Positions 18,947-31,187 of a stretch of DNA of 64,000 bases are shown here, piece after piece. The notes beneath the pieces were generated by a model, which saw only the letters and a program-made list of their open reading frames with translations, had not been told where the DNA came from and made no database searches. The DNA is from Arthrobacter russicus (lineage in GTDB: Bacteria; Actinomycetota; Actinomycetes; Actinomycetales; Micrococcaceae). The stretch is from assembly GCF_031454135.1 (NCBI RefSeq), contig NZ_JAVDQF010000001.1, positions 124,001 to 188,000 on the forward strand, given 5' to 3'. Position numbers and translations under genes: made by a program. Every line of letters starts with the position of its first letter. The stretch's first letter is position 1.

Positions 18947-19467
18947 TGGCCTCCCGAGGAGTCCGGCTCGGCGTCGACGTCGGCACGGTCCGGATGGGGG
19001 TGGCGCAGTGCGATCCCGAGGGGATCCTGGCGACGCCTTTGCGGACCGTGCAACGGGATCCGAAGCGCAACTCCGATTTGCGCGTGATCGTGAAGGATGC
19101 TCTTGAATTGTCCGCAGTGACCGTCTACGTCGGGTTGCCGCAGACGTTGCGCGGCGGCGAAAGCGGCTCGGCGGCTTTGGCCCGGGAGCTGGCACAGCAG
19201 CTTGCCGGGATGCTCCAGGACGCCGGTTCGACCGCGGAAGTCCGTTTGATCGATGAAAGACTCAGCTCGATCAGTGCCCATCAGCAGTTGCGTGCCGCTG
19301 GCATGACGGGGCGCGAACAACGTAAAGTAGTGGATCAAGTGGCGGCTGCCGGAATCTTGCAGCACGCTTTGGAGATGGAAAAGTCCATCGGCTGCGCAGT
19401 GGGGGAGGCTGTGGCTGCCGGGCCCCGTCCGGGTGAATCCCGGTCGGAAGGCGATGGTGGACAGTGA
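18946..19467 (+). CDS. ruvX: Putative pre-16S rRNA nuclease / Holliday junction resolvase, YqgF family
   Basis: A 173-residue RNase H-fold protein of the YqgF/RuvX family. The first catalytic Asp is in RLGVDVGTVRMGVA (residue about 10). VYVGLPQTLRGGESG carries the conserved VGLP-x-LxG motif, and the remaining acidic residues lie around VRLIDERLSS. In E. coli YqgF matures the 5' end of 16S rRNA; a Holliday-junction role is also proposed for the family. The start overlaps the alaS stop. The C-terminal 30 residues are a non-conserved tail. mltG follows after 45 bases. Confidence 0.9.
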   Translation: MASRGVRLGVDVGTVRMGVAQCDPEGILATPLRTVQRDPKRNSDLRVIVKDALELSAVTVYVGLPQTLRGGESGSAALARELAQQLAGMLQDAGSTAEVRLIDERLSSISAHQQLRAAGMTGREQRKVVDQVAAAGILQHALEMEKSIGCAVGEAVAAGPRPGESRSEGDGGQ

Positions 19468-19512
19468 GGAAAGCATCATCAGTATTCGCATTGATGCGGC
19501 CGAGGGCGGGCG

Positions 19513-20694
19513 ATGAACCCGATTTTCTCGGACGAGGGCAATGACCACGCGCACCCCGGGACCACCGATCAGCTGAGCTATCAGCCGGCGCCTGGGGTGG
19601 CGCCGTCGCGACGGCAGCAGCGGACGTCGCGGAAGGTGAAGCGCCGCCGCCGGAGCGTGGTGATGTTCCTGGTGCTCGTGGTGTTCGTGGTCGCCGGCGT
19701 ACTGGCCTTCCAAGCGATCCGGCCGATCTTGAACATCGACCCGGCCAAGGACTATGCCGGGCCCGGCGAGGGGCTGGTCGTCTACACCCTGCCCGACGGC
19801 GCCACCGGCCGCCTGGTCGCCTCGGATCTGCTGGGCAAAGGGGTGGTGGCCAGCGAGGCGGCGTTCATCGATGCGCTCAATGCCGCGAACGCGACTGGCA
19901 GCCTGCAACCAGGGGTCTATCCGTTCAAGTTGCAGATGAAAGCCACCGATGCGGTCCAGGTCTTGCTCACCGCCTCGCAGCAGAAGGTGCACTACGCCCC
20001 GATCCAACAGAATCTCCGGCAAAACGAAGTCTTCGATGTGCTCTCGAAAGCAACCCAGATTCCGGTGAACGAATTCGTGGAACTGGCCAAGAACCCGACC
20101 GCGCTGGGCTTGCCCGCCCAGGCTCCGTCGCTCGAAGGGTATCTGGCCCCGGGGGAGTACATCTTCCCCACCGGAACCACCGCGCAGCAGATCCTGACCA
20201 AGCTGATCGACACCACGAAGCAGGAACTGACCGACGCCGGGGTTACCGATCCGGCCCAGCAGTACCGAGTGCTGACCATCGCGAGCATCATCGAAGCCGA
20301 AGGCAACGAACAGAACTATCCGATGATCTCCGGGGCGATTGCGAACCGGTTGAACAATCCTGCGGGCGAAACCGGTGGCCGACTGGAATCCGATGCGACG
20401 GTCGCTTACGGCCTCAATATCAAGACGTACAACATCACCGCCGCGCAGAAGCTGGACACCAGCAATCCCTACAACACGTTCGCCAAGGCCGGCCTGCCGG
20501 TCGGGCCGATCGGCTCGCCCAAGGTGAAGGCCGTGGAAGCAGCCGCCAAACCGCAAGCGAATCCTTATTACTTCTGGGTCACCGTCAACTTGGACACCGG
20601 TGAGACGCTCTACGCGACGACCTTGGCGGAACACAACGCCAATGTGCTCAAGTACCAGGCCTGGTGCCAGGCGAACAGCGGAAGATGCAGCTGA
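19513..20694 (+). CDS. mltG: Endolytic murein transglycosylase
   Basis: Cleaves nascent peptidoglycan strands next to the membrane and helps set glycan length. The 393-residue protein has a Pro/Gln-rich cytoplasmic head, a very basic patch, one membrane helix at about residues 48-68 and an extracytoplasmic YceG domain. The catalytic Glu lies in LTIASIIEAEG near residue 260. Further conserved motifs are LEGYLAPGEYIFP, GRLESDATVAYGL and SNPYNTFAKAGLPVGPI. Placement alaS-ruvX-mltG-aroE is the standard actinobacterial order. It overlaps the start of aroE. Confidence 0.92.
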   Translation: MNPIFSDEGNDHAHPGTTDQLSYQPAPGVAPSRRQQRTSRKVKRRRRSVVMFLVLVVFVVAGVLAFQAIRPILNIDPAKDYAGPGEGLVVYTLPDGATGRLVASDLLGKGVVASEAAFIDALNAANATGSLQPGVYPFKLQMKATDAVQVLLTASQQKVHYAPIQQNLRQNEVFDVLSKATQIPVNEFVELAKNPTALGLPAQAPSLEGYLAPGEYIFPTGTTAQQILTKLIDTTKQELTDAGVTDPAQQYRVLTIASIIEAEGNEQNYPMISGAIANRLNNPAGETGGRLESDATVAYGLNIKTYNITAAQKLDTSNPYNTFAKAGLPVGPIGSPKVKAVEAAAKPQANPYYFWVTVNLDTGETLYATTLAEHNANVLKYQAWCQANSGRCS

Positions 20695-21545
20695 AAGCAG
20701 CGGTGATCGGGCAGCCGATCGCGCATTCGAAGTCCCCGGCCCTGCACCGTGCCGCCTATCGTGCGCTCGGTGCGGACATCGATTACCGGTTGATCGAGGT
20801 GGCGCCGGCCGACTTGGCCGATTTCGTGGCGCAGATCCGCGCCGAGCAGAACTGGTCCGGGATTTCAGTCACCATGCCGCACAAGGCGTCGATGCTCGCT
20901 CTGGTCGACGCCAGGGACGCAGATGTGCAGCGTACCGGGGCGTTGAACACGGTGCTGGTGGACCCGGCCGACGGCCGGCTGCTCGGCCGCAATACCGACA
21001 TCATCGGCATCGTGCACGCACTGCGGCACGCCGGAGTCGCCTCCGTGCAGCACGCCGCCCTGATCGGCGGCGGCGGCACGGCACGTGCGGCTTTGGCAGC
21101 GCTGAAGCAGTTGGATTGCCAGCGTGCCGATGTCTATCTCCGGGACCCGGCGAAGGGCGGCGACTTGGCCGAGCTCGCGGCTGTGCTGGGACTGGGATTG
21201 ACGCTGCGGCCGTTCGCAGAGGCCGCGGATCCGGTCACCGGCGCCGGGGCCGGGGCCGCGGAACTGGTGATCAGCACGCTGCCGCCAGGTGTCGCCGATC
21301 CGCTTGCGGAAGCTTTGCGCGGCACCGGGCGCGGGTCGAACTTGCTGCTGGATGTGGCTTACGATCCCTGGCCGAGCCGGTTGGCGCACGTCTGGTCGGA
21401 GTCCGGCGGCGCAGTGGTTTCCGGACTGGAAATGCTGCTCTACCAAGCGGTGGCACAGGTGGCGGCGTTCAGCGGCTGCGACCTGGCTGGACGCGAGGAC
21501 GTCATCAATGTGATGTGCGACTCAATCGGGCTGCCTGAGCGCTGA
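20685..21545 (+). CDS. aroE: Shikimate dehydrogenase
   Basis: Reduces 3-dehydroshikimate to shikimate with NADPH, step four of the shikimate pathway. The 286-residue protein has the substrate-binding motif [11 protein letters not shown] near residue 15, the catalytic Lys in [21 protein letters not shown], and a dinucleotide-binding [10 protein letters not shown]. The ATG at 20685 overlaps the last codons of mltG and gives the usual start ([12 protein letters not shown]). GTG 20664 is an alternative. It opens the aro cluster, although aroC begins 31 bases later with its own possible leaderless start (CAGGAT six bases before the ATG). Confidence 0.93.
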   Translation: MQLKAAVIGQPIAHSKSPALHRAAYRALGADIDYRLIEVAPADLADFVAQIRAEQNWSGISVTMPHKASMLALVDARDADVQRTGALNTVLVDPADGRLLGRNTDIIGIVHALRHAGVASVQHAALIGGGGTARAALAALKQLDCQRADVYLRDPAKGGDLAELAAVLGLGLTLRPFAEAADPVTGAGAGAAELVISTLPPGVADPLAEALRGTGRGSNLLLDVAYDPWPSRLAHVWSESGGAVVSGLEMLLYQAVAQVAAFSGCDLAGREDVINVMCDSIGLPER

Positions 21546-21576
21546 GCGAGCCCTGGGTTCATGGCAGGATGTACCT

Positions 21577-24409
<2,833 letters not shown>

Positions 24410-24427
24410 GCAGTGGGAGTGGAATTC

Positions 24428-24976
24428 ATGAACGCAGCACGCGATGGACTGAGCCGGCCGGATGCCAGATTCCCGGATTGGCCGAGTTCCTATTTCCCCG
24501 GAATATCGTTCAATCCGGACAGCCTGCGCAGCGAAGTGATCGACGATCAGCTGTGCGAAGCGGCCCTGAATGCGGCGCCGGACCCCGGTGACCGGGTATT
24601 CGTGCTGCTGGCCCGGGGTCGGAGCAACGAGGCCGCGGAACTGGTCGCCGAACTGCGCATGGCGGATCCGGGTTCGCTGCGCCTGCAGGTCCTGGAAGCC
24701 GATGTCGCGGCCTCGGTCAACGATACCGATCGGGCGATTCGCTTGCTGCAGTATCTGGCCAAAGAACAGCGCGGGCAAGCGTCGGAGGCCAGCGTCCGGC
24801 AGCATTTGGGCCGGGCATATTTCCGGGCCGGGAAATACCAGTCCGCGGCCGGGAATTTCGCCTCGGCCCTGGACTTGCGGGTTGCCGCCGGGGCGTCGGC
24901 CGCGCTGATCTACTCTTCGACAGTAGCCTTGCAGAGAGCACGGGAACTGTCGGAAAGCACGGCTTCGGTCGCGTAA
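24428..24976 (+). CDS. TPR-like hypothetical protein
   Basis: About 182 residues, predicted soluble. The middle and C-terminal parts are helical with a tetratricopeptide-like pattern: DRAIRLLQYLAKEQRG followed by VRQHLGRAYFRAGKYQSAA, where small and aromatic residues fall at TPR positions. The role is unknown; TPRs usually mediate protein contacts. ATG 24428 is preferred over GTG 24413 because GGGAG lies a usable distance before it. It follows aroB by 18 bases and may belong to the aro operon, since efp has its own leader region. Confidence 0.7.
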   Translation: MNAARDGLSRPDARFPDWPSSYFPGISFNPDSLRSEVIDDQLCEAALNAAPDPGDRVFVLLARGRSNEAAELVAELRMADPGSLRLQVLEADVAASVNDTDRAIRLLQYLAKEQRGQASEASVRQHLGRAYFRAGKYQSAAGNFASALDLRVAAGASAALIYSSTVALQRARELSESTASVA

Positions 24977-25043
24977 TACTGCGGCCGGTGGTCGGGCCCG
25001 GCAGATCCGGCCGCAGAAACGCGGTAGAATCAATGCTGGATTT

Positions 25044-25071
25044 TTGACATTCTGAACATGCACGATGCAAT
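25044..25071 (+). promoter_or_regulatory. Possible efp promoter
   Basis: A consensus -35 TTGACA at 25044-25049, then 16 bases and a weak -10-like TGCAAT at 25066-25071. It lies in the 145-base gap before efp. The -10 match is poor, so this is tentative. Confidence 0.35.
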
Positions 25072-25121
25072 CATGCTGCGCTCCGGCGTCAGCGGCGCAT
25101 CGCCGAGGCGGGAGAGACACC

Positions 25122-25685
25122 ATGGCAACAACCAATGACATCAAGAACGGAACGGTGCTGAACCTCGACGGTCAGCTCTGGAACGTGATCGAATTCCAGC
25201 ACGTGAAGCCGGGCAAGGGCGGCGCTTTCGTGCGTACCAAAATCCGCAATGTGCTCTCCGGCAAGGTCGTCGACAAGACGTTCAACGCAGGTCTGAAGAT
25301 CGAAACCGCCACGGTGGACCGTCGCGATTACCAGTACCTGTACCAGGATGGCGAAGATTTCGTCTTCATGGACACCCAGGACTACGACCAGATCACGGTG
25401 CCCGGTGCCACTGTGGGCGATGCAGTGAACTTCATGCTCGAGAACCAGAATGTGAACATCGCGCTGCACGAAGGCACTCCGTTGTACCTGGAACTGCCGG
25501 CGTCCGTGATCCTGGTGATCACCTACACCGAACCGGGCCTGCAAGGCGACCGCTCGTCGGCGGGCACCAAGCCTGCCACGCTTGAAACCGGCTATGAGAT
25601 CCAGGTTCCGTTGTTCGTCGAGCAGGGCACCAAGGTCAAGGTGGACACCCGCGACGGCAGCTACCTTGGTCGGGTCAACGACTGA
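25122..25685 (+). CDS. efp: Translation elongation factor P
   Basis: Binds ribosomes stalled on polyproline and promotes peptide bond formation. The 187-residue protein has the three-domain EF-P layout. Domain I contains [17 protein letters not shown], in which the Lys of PGKGG is the residue modified in other bacteria; the modification in this organism is unknown. A C-terminal OB domain ends with [12 protein letters not shown]. The ATG at 25122 follows GGGAGAG; an in-frame start at 25065 is rejected. nusB starts two bases after the stop. Confidence 0.96.
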   Translation: MATTNDIKNGTVLNLDGQLWNVIEFQHVKPGKGGAFVRTKIRNVLSGKVVDKTFNAGLKIETATVDRRDYQYLYQDGEDFVFMDTQDYDQITVPGATVGDAVNFMLENQNVNIALHEGTPLYLELPASVILVITYTEPGLQGDRSSAGTKPATLETGYEIQVPLFVEQGTKVKVDTRDGSYLGRVND

Positions 25686-25687
25686 TC

Positions 25688-26116
25688 GTGGCGGAAAAAT
25701 CTGGAACCAGCGCCCGGAGCAAAGCGCGCCGCCGGGCCTTGGACATTCTCTTCGAAACCGAACAGCGCCCGGGCAATTCCGCGGACGCTCTGCAGCGCCG
25801 TCGGGACAGCACCGACCAGGTGATCAATCCGTACACGGTGGAAATCCTCGACGGATTGGCGCAGAAACAGGAAGAAATCGACGAGTTCCTGCAGACGTAC
25901 GCCCAGGGCTGGACCCTCGAGCGGATGCCGGCCGTGGATTTGATCGTGCTTCGGATCGGTGCCTGGGAATTGCTCTACAACGATGACGTGCCGGATGCCG
26001 TAGCGGTCAGCGAAGCGGTGGAACTCGCACGCACGCTGTCCACCGACGAGTCGCCGCAGTTCGTGAACGGGCTGCTTGGCCGCTTGCAGGCGCTCAAGCC
26101 GACGCTGCTGGCCTAG
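25688..26116 (+). CDS. nusB: Transcription antitermination protein NusB
   Basis: Binds boxA RNA with NusE/S10 to promote antitermination and rRNA processing. The 142-residue all-helical protein starts with GTG. It contains KARRRALDILFETEQRPG near the N-terminus, LERMPAVDLIVLRIGAWELL in the middle and DESPQFVNGLLGRL at the end, all typical NusB. It is two bases after efp, hence one operon. The stop is followed within 31 bases by a long palindrome. Confidence 0.95.
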   Translation: MAEKSGTSARSKARRRALDILFETEQRPGNSADALQRRRDSTDQVINPYTVEILDGLAQKQEEIDEFLQTYAQGWTLERMPAVDLIVLRIGAWELLYNDDVPDAVAVSEAVELARTLSTDESPQFVNGLLGRLQALKPTLLA

Positions 26117-26146
26117 GCAGATCCGGCAGCTGGGTATTTGCCGTAA

Positions 26147-26206
26147 GCGAGAACACTTTGGCTGGGCGAGAAGACTGGTCTTCTCGCCCAGCCAAAGTGT
26201 TCTCGC
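26147..26206. repeat. 60-bp near-perfect palindrome
   Basis: Two 29-base arms (26147-26175 and 26178-26206) are exact reverse complements around a 2-base centre (TG). Each arm contains GCGAGAA twice in direct orientation. It lies between the convergent nusB and prsW genes and could terminate both, although no T-run follows on either side. Arm length and tiny centre match the palindrome at 15398-15454. Confidence 0.85.
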
Positions 26207-26233
26207 AGTGCTGCCCGCAGGGCATGGCGCAGG

Positions 26234-27592
26234 TCAGCCGAGCACGCTGGGCCGCAGCGCGGTCAGCTCGTCCAGCAGTTGGCGTTCGTCCAGCTGGTTC
26301 TGCTCGAGATTCTTCCCGGTCAGGATGCGTTGCCGGGTGTAGGCCAAGGTAGTGGCCCGGCGGATGAACCGCTTCATGACGGCTTCCCGGCCGACCCGTT
26401 TGGCCCAGGCAGTCGCGGTCCGGCGACCGGACTGAGTGGCGACCATGTTGACTTCCTCCGGGGTGAACCAGCCCTGCTCGCGGTATTCGGTGAGCCGCCG
26501 ATGGGTCAGCTTGGCCTCGCTGCGCATCAGGAACACCAGGCCGACCACCCACAGCACGATCAACGGGAATTGGTAGACCGCAGACTGCAGGAAGATCGCG
26601 CCCAAATAGCCCGGAATGTCGTTGACCTCGGCGAGCAGAGGCGCGCTGTTCCAGACCATGTGCAGGTACATCGCCGGGATCAGGCCCAGGAAGAAGGCGC
26701 CGATGATCTGCCCGGTTTTGCCCTTGCGGGCAGCGAAACCGATGATCAACCCGGTGCATGCCGTGTACAAAGCATGCCCGAAAGGGCTGAACACGCCGCG
26801 CGCCAGGAAGCTGATGCCCAGACTCAAAGCGCCGTCGTCCGTGGCTTCGGCGACCGCCCGGCCGAAGTATTGGATGTTCTCGGTGAACGCGAATCCCGCC
26901 GCGATGACCGTGGCATAGACCACGCCGTCGAGCGGTCCGTCGAAATACTTCTTGGCGAACAAGGCGATCAGCAGAATCCCCAGGCCCTTGGAGAACTCCT
27001 CGACCGGCGGCGCTTCGAAGGTGGCTAGCCATTGGTCGGCCATCGCCGGGCTCAATCCTTTGGGCCGGAAGACGGCCACCCACACCGGTTGGATCAGCAA
27101 CGTGGTGCCGATCGAGCCCAGGGCACCCCAGAGCAGGGCGAAACCGAGCATCCATTTGGGTTCCGGTTCCCAGCGATCGATGAAATAGGCGGTCAACAGC
27201 ACCGCGGTGAGCGGGAACAGCGACAGGATGAAGCCGATCGTCATCCCGGCCAAACCGCCGCTGTGGTACAGATTCGGCAGAATCAAGAAGACGCCGAGCA
27301 AACCGGCTACTGCGCAGGTGATGCCGATCAACAGGATCAAGTTCAACGAGGTCGTGGTCCGCTTGGCCTGCTGCGCGGTCCACACCGGCTGCAGCGGGAC
27401 CTGGCCGAAATGGCTGTTCGGTGCCGGAAAGTTCGGTGCCGGAAAGTAGCCGGCCTGGTCGAGCTGGCCCGGCCAGGCCGGGCTGGCCGGATTCGGGGCG
27501 GGGGGTTGCGAGCCGGGCTGTGGGAAGCCGGCCGGCTCCGGCTGCTGCGGTTGCCTCGGCGCATTCGGATCCGGCCACTGCGGGGAAGTCAT
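26234..27592 (-). CDS. PrsW-family intramembrane metalloprotease
   Basis: About 452 residues. A Pro/Gln/Asn-rich cytoplasmic head of about 80 residues (with a 15-bp tandem repeat encoding FPAPN twice) is followed by eight or more hydrophobic segments. PrsW signatures are visible: PPVEEFSKGLG with the Glu-Glu pair, FSPFGHALYTACTG with His, and MYLHMVWNSAPL with the second His. B. subtilis PrsW cuts the anti-sigma factor RsiW; the substrate here is unknown and no anti-sigma gene is adjacent. ATG 27592 is chosen because a TAAAGT -10-like hexamer (27604-27599) ends exactly 6 bases before it, implying a leaderless mRNA; ATG 27598 is the alternative. Confidence 0.85.
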   Translation of the reverse strand: MTSPQWPDPNAPRQPQQPEPAGFPQPGSQPPAPNPASPAWPGQLDQAGYFPAPNFPAPNSHFGQVPLQPVWTAQQAKRTTTSLNLILLIGITCAVAGLLGVFLILPNLYHSGGLAGMTIGFILSLFPLTAVLLTAYFIDRWEPEPKWMLGFALLWGALGSIGTTLLIQPVWVAVFRPKGLSPAMADQWLATFEAPPVEEFSKGLGILLIALFAKKYFDGPLDGVVYATVIAAGFAFTENIQYFGRAVAEATDDGALSLGISFLARGVFSPFGHALYTACTGLIIGFAARKGKTGQIIGAFFLGLIPAMYLHMVWNSAPLLAEVNDIPGYLGAIFLQSAVYQFPLIVLWVVGLVFLMRSEAKLTHRRLTEYREQGWFTPEEVNMVATQSGRRTATAWAKRVGREAVMKRFIRRATTLAYTRQRILTGKNLEQNQLDERQLLDELTALRPSVLG

Positions 27593-27702
27593 AGCCATAC
27601 TTTACGATGCGGGTACCCGGAATGCGGCGCTGCGGTCCGGTTGGGCTAATCGGCAGATGAACTTCGTGTGGTATTTTGAAGTCGCATTGATCCACTTTAA
27701 TT

Positions 27703-27722
27703 CCGTCCCGTGAGGCGGGGAA
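27703..27722 (+). promoter_or_regulatory. PyrR-binding loop before pyrR
   Basis: GTCCCGTGAGGC at 27706-27717 matches the known PyrR-binding RNA consensus (RUCCNGNGAGGY). It sits at the top of a short stem formed by the flanking CCG and CGG bases. It lies immediately before the pyrR ribosome site (GAAGGGGG, 27721-27728). Protein binding here would block ribosome access, the translational mode described for mycobacterial pyr operons, rather than the Bacillus transcriptional attenuator. No terminator is seen between it and the gene. Confidence 0.65.
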
Positions 27723-27736
27723 GGGGGCATCGGCAC

Positions 27737-28348
27737 ATGAGCAACTCTCCGCAGGAAAAGTCCACCGTGGCACACGGCAGGACGGTCCTGGGCAACGCTG
27801 ACATCGACCGTGCACTGACGCGCATCGCGCATGAGATTTTGGAATCCAACAAAGGTTCCGAGGGATTGGTCCTGTTGGGCATCCCACGGCGCGGCTATCC
27901 GCTGGCGCAACGTCTGGCCCGCAAAATCGCCCTCGCCGAACCGTCCGTCGATCCGGACCGCATCGTCGGCCAGCTCGATGTCACGATGTTCCGCGACGAT
28001 CTGGCCCGGCAGCCGACCAGAGCCCCGCAGCGCACCGCCCTGCCGGCGTCGGGCATCGACGACAAAGTGGTGGTCCTGGTCGACGACGTGCTGTATTCCG
28101 GGCGGACGATCCGGGCAGCACTCGATGCCCTGGTGGACCTGGGCCGCCCGCGGATCGTCCGGCTCGCGGTCCTGGTGGACCGCGGACACCGGGAACTCCC
28201 GATTCGCGCCGACCACGTCGGCAAGAACCTGCCGACCTCGTCGAGCGAGCGGGTCTGGGTCCGGCTCACCGAGACCGACGGCGGCGAAGAGCAGGTTTCG
28301 ATCCAAGGCGCCGGGCCGCTCGCGGACGCTGCGGAGCTACCGCGATGA
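27737..28348 (+). CDS. pyrR: Pyrimidine operon regulator / uracil phosphoribosyltransferase
   Basis: PyrR senses UMP/UTP and binds pyr mRNA; it also has weak UPRTase activity. The 203-residue protein carries the PRPP-binding loop [18 protein letters not shown] near residue 113 and the family segments [16 protein letters not shown] and [12 protein letters not shown]. The ATG at 27737 is preceded by GAAGGGGG; the extension to 27710 would read through the PyrR box and is rejected. The stop overlaps pyrB by four bases. It heads a seven-gene operon. Confidence 0.95.
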   Translation: MSNSPQEKSTVAHGRTVLGNADIDRALTRIAHEILESNKGSEGLVLLGIPRRGYPLAQRLARKIALAEPSVDPDRIVGQLDVTMFRDDLARQPTRAPQRTALPASGIDDKVVVLVDDVLYSGRTIRAALDALVDLGRPRIVRLAVLVDRGHRELPIRADHVGKNLPTSSSERVWVRLTETDGGEEQVSIQGAGPLADAAELPR

Positions 28349-29373
28349 GGCACCTGCTCTCCACCCATGACCTGAGCCGCGGCGCGGCAATCCAGATCCT
28401 GGACACCGCGGAGGAAATGGCGGCGGTGACCGAACGCGAGGTCAAAAAACTCCCGGCATTGCGCGGCCGTACCGTGGTCAACCTCTTTTTCGAAGACTCC
28501 ACCCGGACCCGGATTTCCTTCGAGGCGGCGGCGAAGCGGCTCAGCGCAGACGTGATCAATTTCGCCGCGAAAGGCTCCTCGGTTTCCAAAGGCGAATCAC
28601 TCAAAGACACGGCCCAGACCCTGGAAGCGATGAGTGCGGATGCCGTGGTGATCCGGCACGGTTCCTCGGGCGCCCCGCAGCGATTGGCCGACTCCGGCTG
28701 GATCGACGCTGCGGTGATCAACGCCGGCGACGGCACCCACGAACATCCCACCCAAGCATTGCTGGACGCGTTCACGATGCGCCGCCACTGGTCGGCACTG
28801 CGCGGGATCGGTTCGACCGGCAGCGATATCGCCGGGTTGCGGATCGCGATCGCCGGCGACGTGCTGCATTCCCGGGTGGCGCGGTCCAACGTCTGGCTGC
28901 TGCACACCCTGGGCGCCGAGGTGACGCTGGTGGCTCCGCCGACGCTGCTGCCGCTGGGTGTGGAAACCTGGCCTTGCCGGGTCAGTTACCACCTGGACGA
29001 AACCCTGGAAGCCGGCGTCGACGCGGTCATGATGCTGCGCGTGCAGGGCGAACGGATGCACGCTGCTTTCTTCCCCTCGGAACGCGAGTACTCCAGGCGC
29101 TGGGGGTTCGACGATGCCCGGCTGGCACGGCTCGACGCGCTGGGCCTCAAGGACACCATCATCATGCATCCTGGTCCGATGAACCGTGGCCTGGAGATCT
29201 CCTCGGCTGCCGCCGATTCGCCCCGGTCGACCGTGCTCGAACAAGTGCGAAACGGCGTTTCGGTCCGGATGGCGGCGCTGTACCTGCTGCTCAGCGGCGG
29301 GCTCGGCGACCATCCTCCGGCCGATTCCGGCCGGACCCAGGACAACAGCAACCGGCGGGAGGCCGATTCATGA
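28345..29373 (+). CDS. pyrB: Aspartate carbamoyltransferase catalytic subunit
   Basis: Condenses carbamoyl phosphate with aspartate, the committed step of pyrimidine synthesis. The 342-residue protein shows the carbamoyl-phosphate site [19 protein letters not shown] near residue 51. The aspartate-domain motifs [14 protein letters not shown] and [12 protein letters not shown] follow. No regulatory subunit (pyrI) is present, as usual in this phylum. The start is ATG in the ATGA overlap with pyrR, and the end overlaps pyrC in the same way. Confidence 0.96.
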   Translation: MRHLLSTHDLSRGAAIQILDTAEEMAAVTEREVKKLPALRGRTVVNLFFEDSTRTRISFEAAAKRLSADVINFAAKGSSVSKGESLKDTAQTLEAMSADAVVIRHGSSGAPQRLADSGWIDAAVINAGDGTHEHPTQALLDAFTMRRHWSALRGIGSTGSDIAGLRIAIAGDVLHSRVARSNVWLLHTLGAEVTLVAPPTLLPLGVETWPCRVSYHLDETLEAGVDAVMMLRVQGERMHAAFFPSEREYSRRWGFDDARLARLDALGLKDTIIMHPGPMNRGLEISSAAADSPRSTVLEQVRNGVSVRMAALYLLLSGGLGDHPPADSGRTQDNSNRREADS

Positions 29374-30683
29374 GCGGACAGCGTTATCTGATCAGGGGCG
29401 CGAAGGCGCTCGGCGGGCAACGGGGCGACCTGCTGGTCGGCGACGGCGTGATCCTGCAGGCCGGCGACACGGTCGACCCGGCCGGCGCGGTCGTGATCGA
29501 TGCGGACGGCCTGGTGGCGCTGCCCGGCCTGGTCGATCTGCACACCCATTTGCGGGAGCCCGGCCGGGAAGACGCCGAAACCGTGCTCACCGGGTCCCAG
29601 GCGGCGGCCAGGGGCGGATTCACCGCGGTCCACGCGATGGCCAACAGCGCCCCGGTGGCCGACACCGCCGGAGTCGTCGAACAGGTTTATTCGCTGGGGC
29701 TGGAAGCGGGTTGGACCGAGGTGCGTCCGGTAGGCGCGGTGACCGTCGGTCTGGCGGGCCAACGTCTTGCGGAACTCGGCGCGATGGCCGATTCCCGGGC
29801 CCGGGTCCGGATCTTCTCCGATGACGGAATGTGCGTGTGGGATCCGGTGCTGATGCGCCGGGCGCTGGAGTACGTGAAGGCCTTCGACGGCGTGATCGCG
29901 CAGCATGCCCAGGAGCCGCGGCTCACCGAGGGGGCGCAGATGAACGAGGGCGCGGTGTCCTCGGTGCTCGGTTTGCAGGGCTGGCCCGCGGTGGCCGAGG
30001 AAAGCATCATCGCCCGGGATGTGCTTTTGGCCCAGCACGTGGATTCCCGCCTGCATGTCTGCCATGTCTCGACTGCGGGCAGTGTGGATATCATCCGTTG
30101 GGCGAAGGCCAAGGGGATCAAGGTCACCGCCGAGGTCACTCCGCACCACTTGCTGCTCACCGATGAATTGGTGCGCAGCTATGATCCGGTGTATAAGGTC
30201 AATCCGCCGTTGCGCACCGGAGAGGACGTGCAAGCATTGCGGGAGGCCTTGGCCGACGGCACGATCGACGTGCTCGGCACCGACCACGCGCCGCATCCCA
30301 GTGAAGCCAAGGAATGCGAGTGGGCGCAAGCGGCGATGGGCATGACCGGTCTGGAGACCGCCCTGTCCGTGGTGCAGCACGCCATGGTGGAAACCGGCTT
30401 GCTGGACTGGTCGGGCGTGGCCCGGATCACTTCGCAGACTCCGGCCGTGATCGGCCAGCTGCCGTGGCAAGGCGGATCATTGCAAGCCGGCGAACCGGCG
30501 AACCTGGTGCTGCTGGATCCGGCGGCGCGCTGGATCGTGGATCCGGGCCGGATGGCGACCAAAGGCCGGAATTCGCCGTTCGCCGGGCTGGAACTGCCCG
30601 GTGCCGTAGTCGCGACCTTCTTCGCCGGGCACCCCACGGTGCTCGACGGAAAGCTGAATTCGCCGGCCGGGGCCGGTGCCTGA
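29370..30683 (+). CDS. pyrC: Dihydroorotase
   Basis: Closes carbamoyl aspartate to dihydroorotate; a zinc amidohydrolase. The 437-residue class I type has the metal ligands in [16 protein letters not shown] near residue 58. [19 protein letters not shown] and [12 protein letters not shown] carry further metal-binding His residues, and [14 protein letters not shown] carries the catalytic Asp. The ATG at 29370 overlaps the pyrB stop; the longer in-frame opening from 28974 runs through pyrB and is rejected. The stop overlaps the next gene (TGATG). Confidence 0.95.
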   Translation: MSGQRYLIRGAKALGGQRGDLLVGDGVILQAGDTVDPAGAVVIDADGLVALPGLVDLHTHLREPGREDAETVLTGSQAAARGGFTAVHAMANSAPVADTAGVVEQVYSLGLEAGWTEVRPVGAVTVGLAGQRLAELGAMADSRARVRIFSDDGMCVWDPVLMRRALEYVKAFDGVIAQHAQEPRLTEGAQMNEGAVSSVLGLQGWPAVAEESIIARDVLLAQHVDSRLHVCHVSTAGSVDIIRWAKAKGIKVTAEVTPHHLLLTDELVRSYDPVYKVNPPLRTGEDVQALREALADGTIDVLGTDHAPHPSEAKECEWAQAAMGMTGLETALSVVQHAMVETGLLDWSGVARITSQTPAVIGQLPWQGGSLQAGEPANLVLLDPAARWIVDPGRMATKGRNSPFAGLELPGAVVATFFAGHPTVLDGKLNSPAGAGA

Positions 30684-31186
30684 TGGAGTATCTGTGGCCC
30701 ACGCTGTTCGCGATCGCTTTGGTGCTGGCGATCTTCGCGTTGATGGCTGCCGGGTGGCGCAGCCGCAAACGTGCCCAAGCGGCTTTCCCGGAGCTCCCGG
30801 CGGTTCCGGAACTGGCCGATGCCGGTTTGACGATCCCCGGGCAATACGTGTCGACGACCAAAGCCGGCGATTGGCTGGACCGGATTGCCGTGCACGGTCT
30901 GGGCGTACGCTCCGGCGCCGAGCTGGAACTGCATCCGGAAGGCGTTCTGCTCCAGCGCTCCGGCGGCGTCCCGCTGTTCCTGGACCGGGAGTCCATCGAA
31001 GAGATCCGGACCGAAGGCGGGATGGCCGGGAAGTTCGTGGAGAAAGACGGCTTGGTGGTGCTCACCTGGCGGCTGGGCGAAGAACTGCTCGATACCGGCT
31101 TCCGGACTAGGAAAGCCGAGGACCGCAGCCGCCTGTTGGCTGCCCTCGAAGAATTGACCCGGACCAATACCGAAAAGAACGGCTGA
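30683..31186 (+). CDS. Membrane-anchored PH-like protein of the pyr operon
   Basis: A 167-residue protein with an N-terminal membrane helix (about residues 4-25), a basic stop and then a small beta-rich domain. Features of the domain are the segments [16 protein letters not shown] and [19 protein letters not shown], and a C-terminal helix. It occupies the position of Rv1382 in the M. tuberculosis pyr operon, where an equivalent export/membrane protein sits between pyrC and carA. The role in pyrimidine synthesis is unknown; a PH-like fold is inferred from the pattern only. The start overlaps the pyrC stop, and carA begins one base after its stop. Confidence 0.8.
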   Translation: MEYLWPTLFAIALVLAIFALMAAGWRSRKRAQAAFPELPAVPELADAGLTIPGQYVSTTKAGDWLDRIAVHGLGVRSGAELELHPEGVLLQRSGGVPLFLDRESIEEIRTEGGMAGKFVEKDGLVVLTWRLGEELLDTGFRTRKAEDRSRLLAALEELTRTNTEKNG

Positions 31187-31187
31187 G

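Noticed and set aside
16217-19195. 992-codon open frame antisense to alaS and ruvX
   Set aside because: It spans two clearly real genes and the gap between them, and has no recognisable domain.
19454-19516. 20-codon frame between ruvX and mltG
   Set aside because: It overlaps both genes, has no ribosome site and its composition is not distinctive.
27417-27450. Tandem 15-bp repeat as a separate repeat element
   Set aside because: It lies in frame within the Pro/Asn-rich head of the PrsW protein and simply encodes FPAPN twice.
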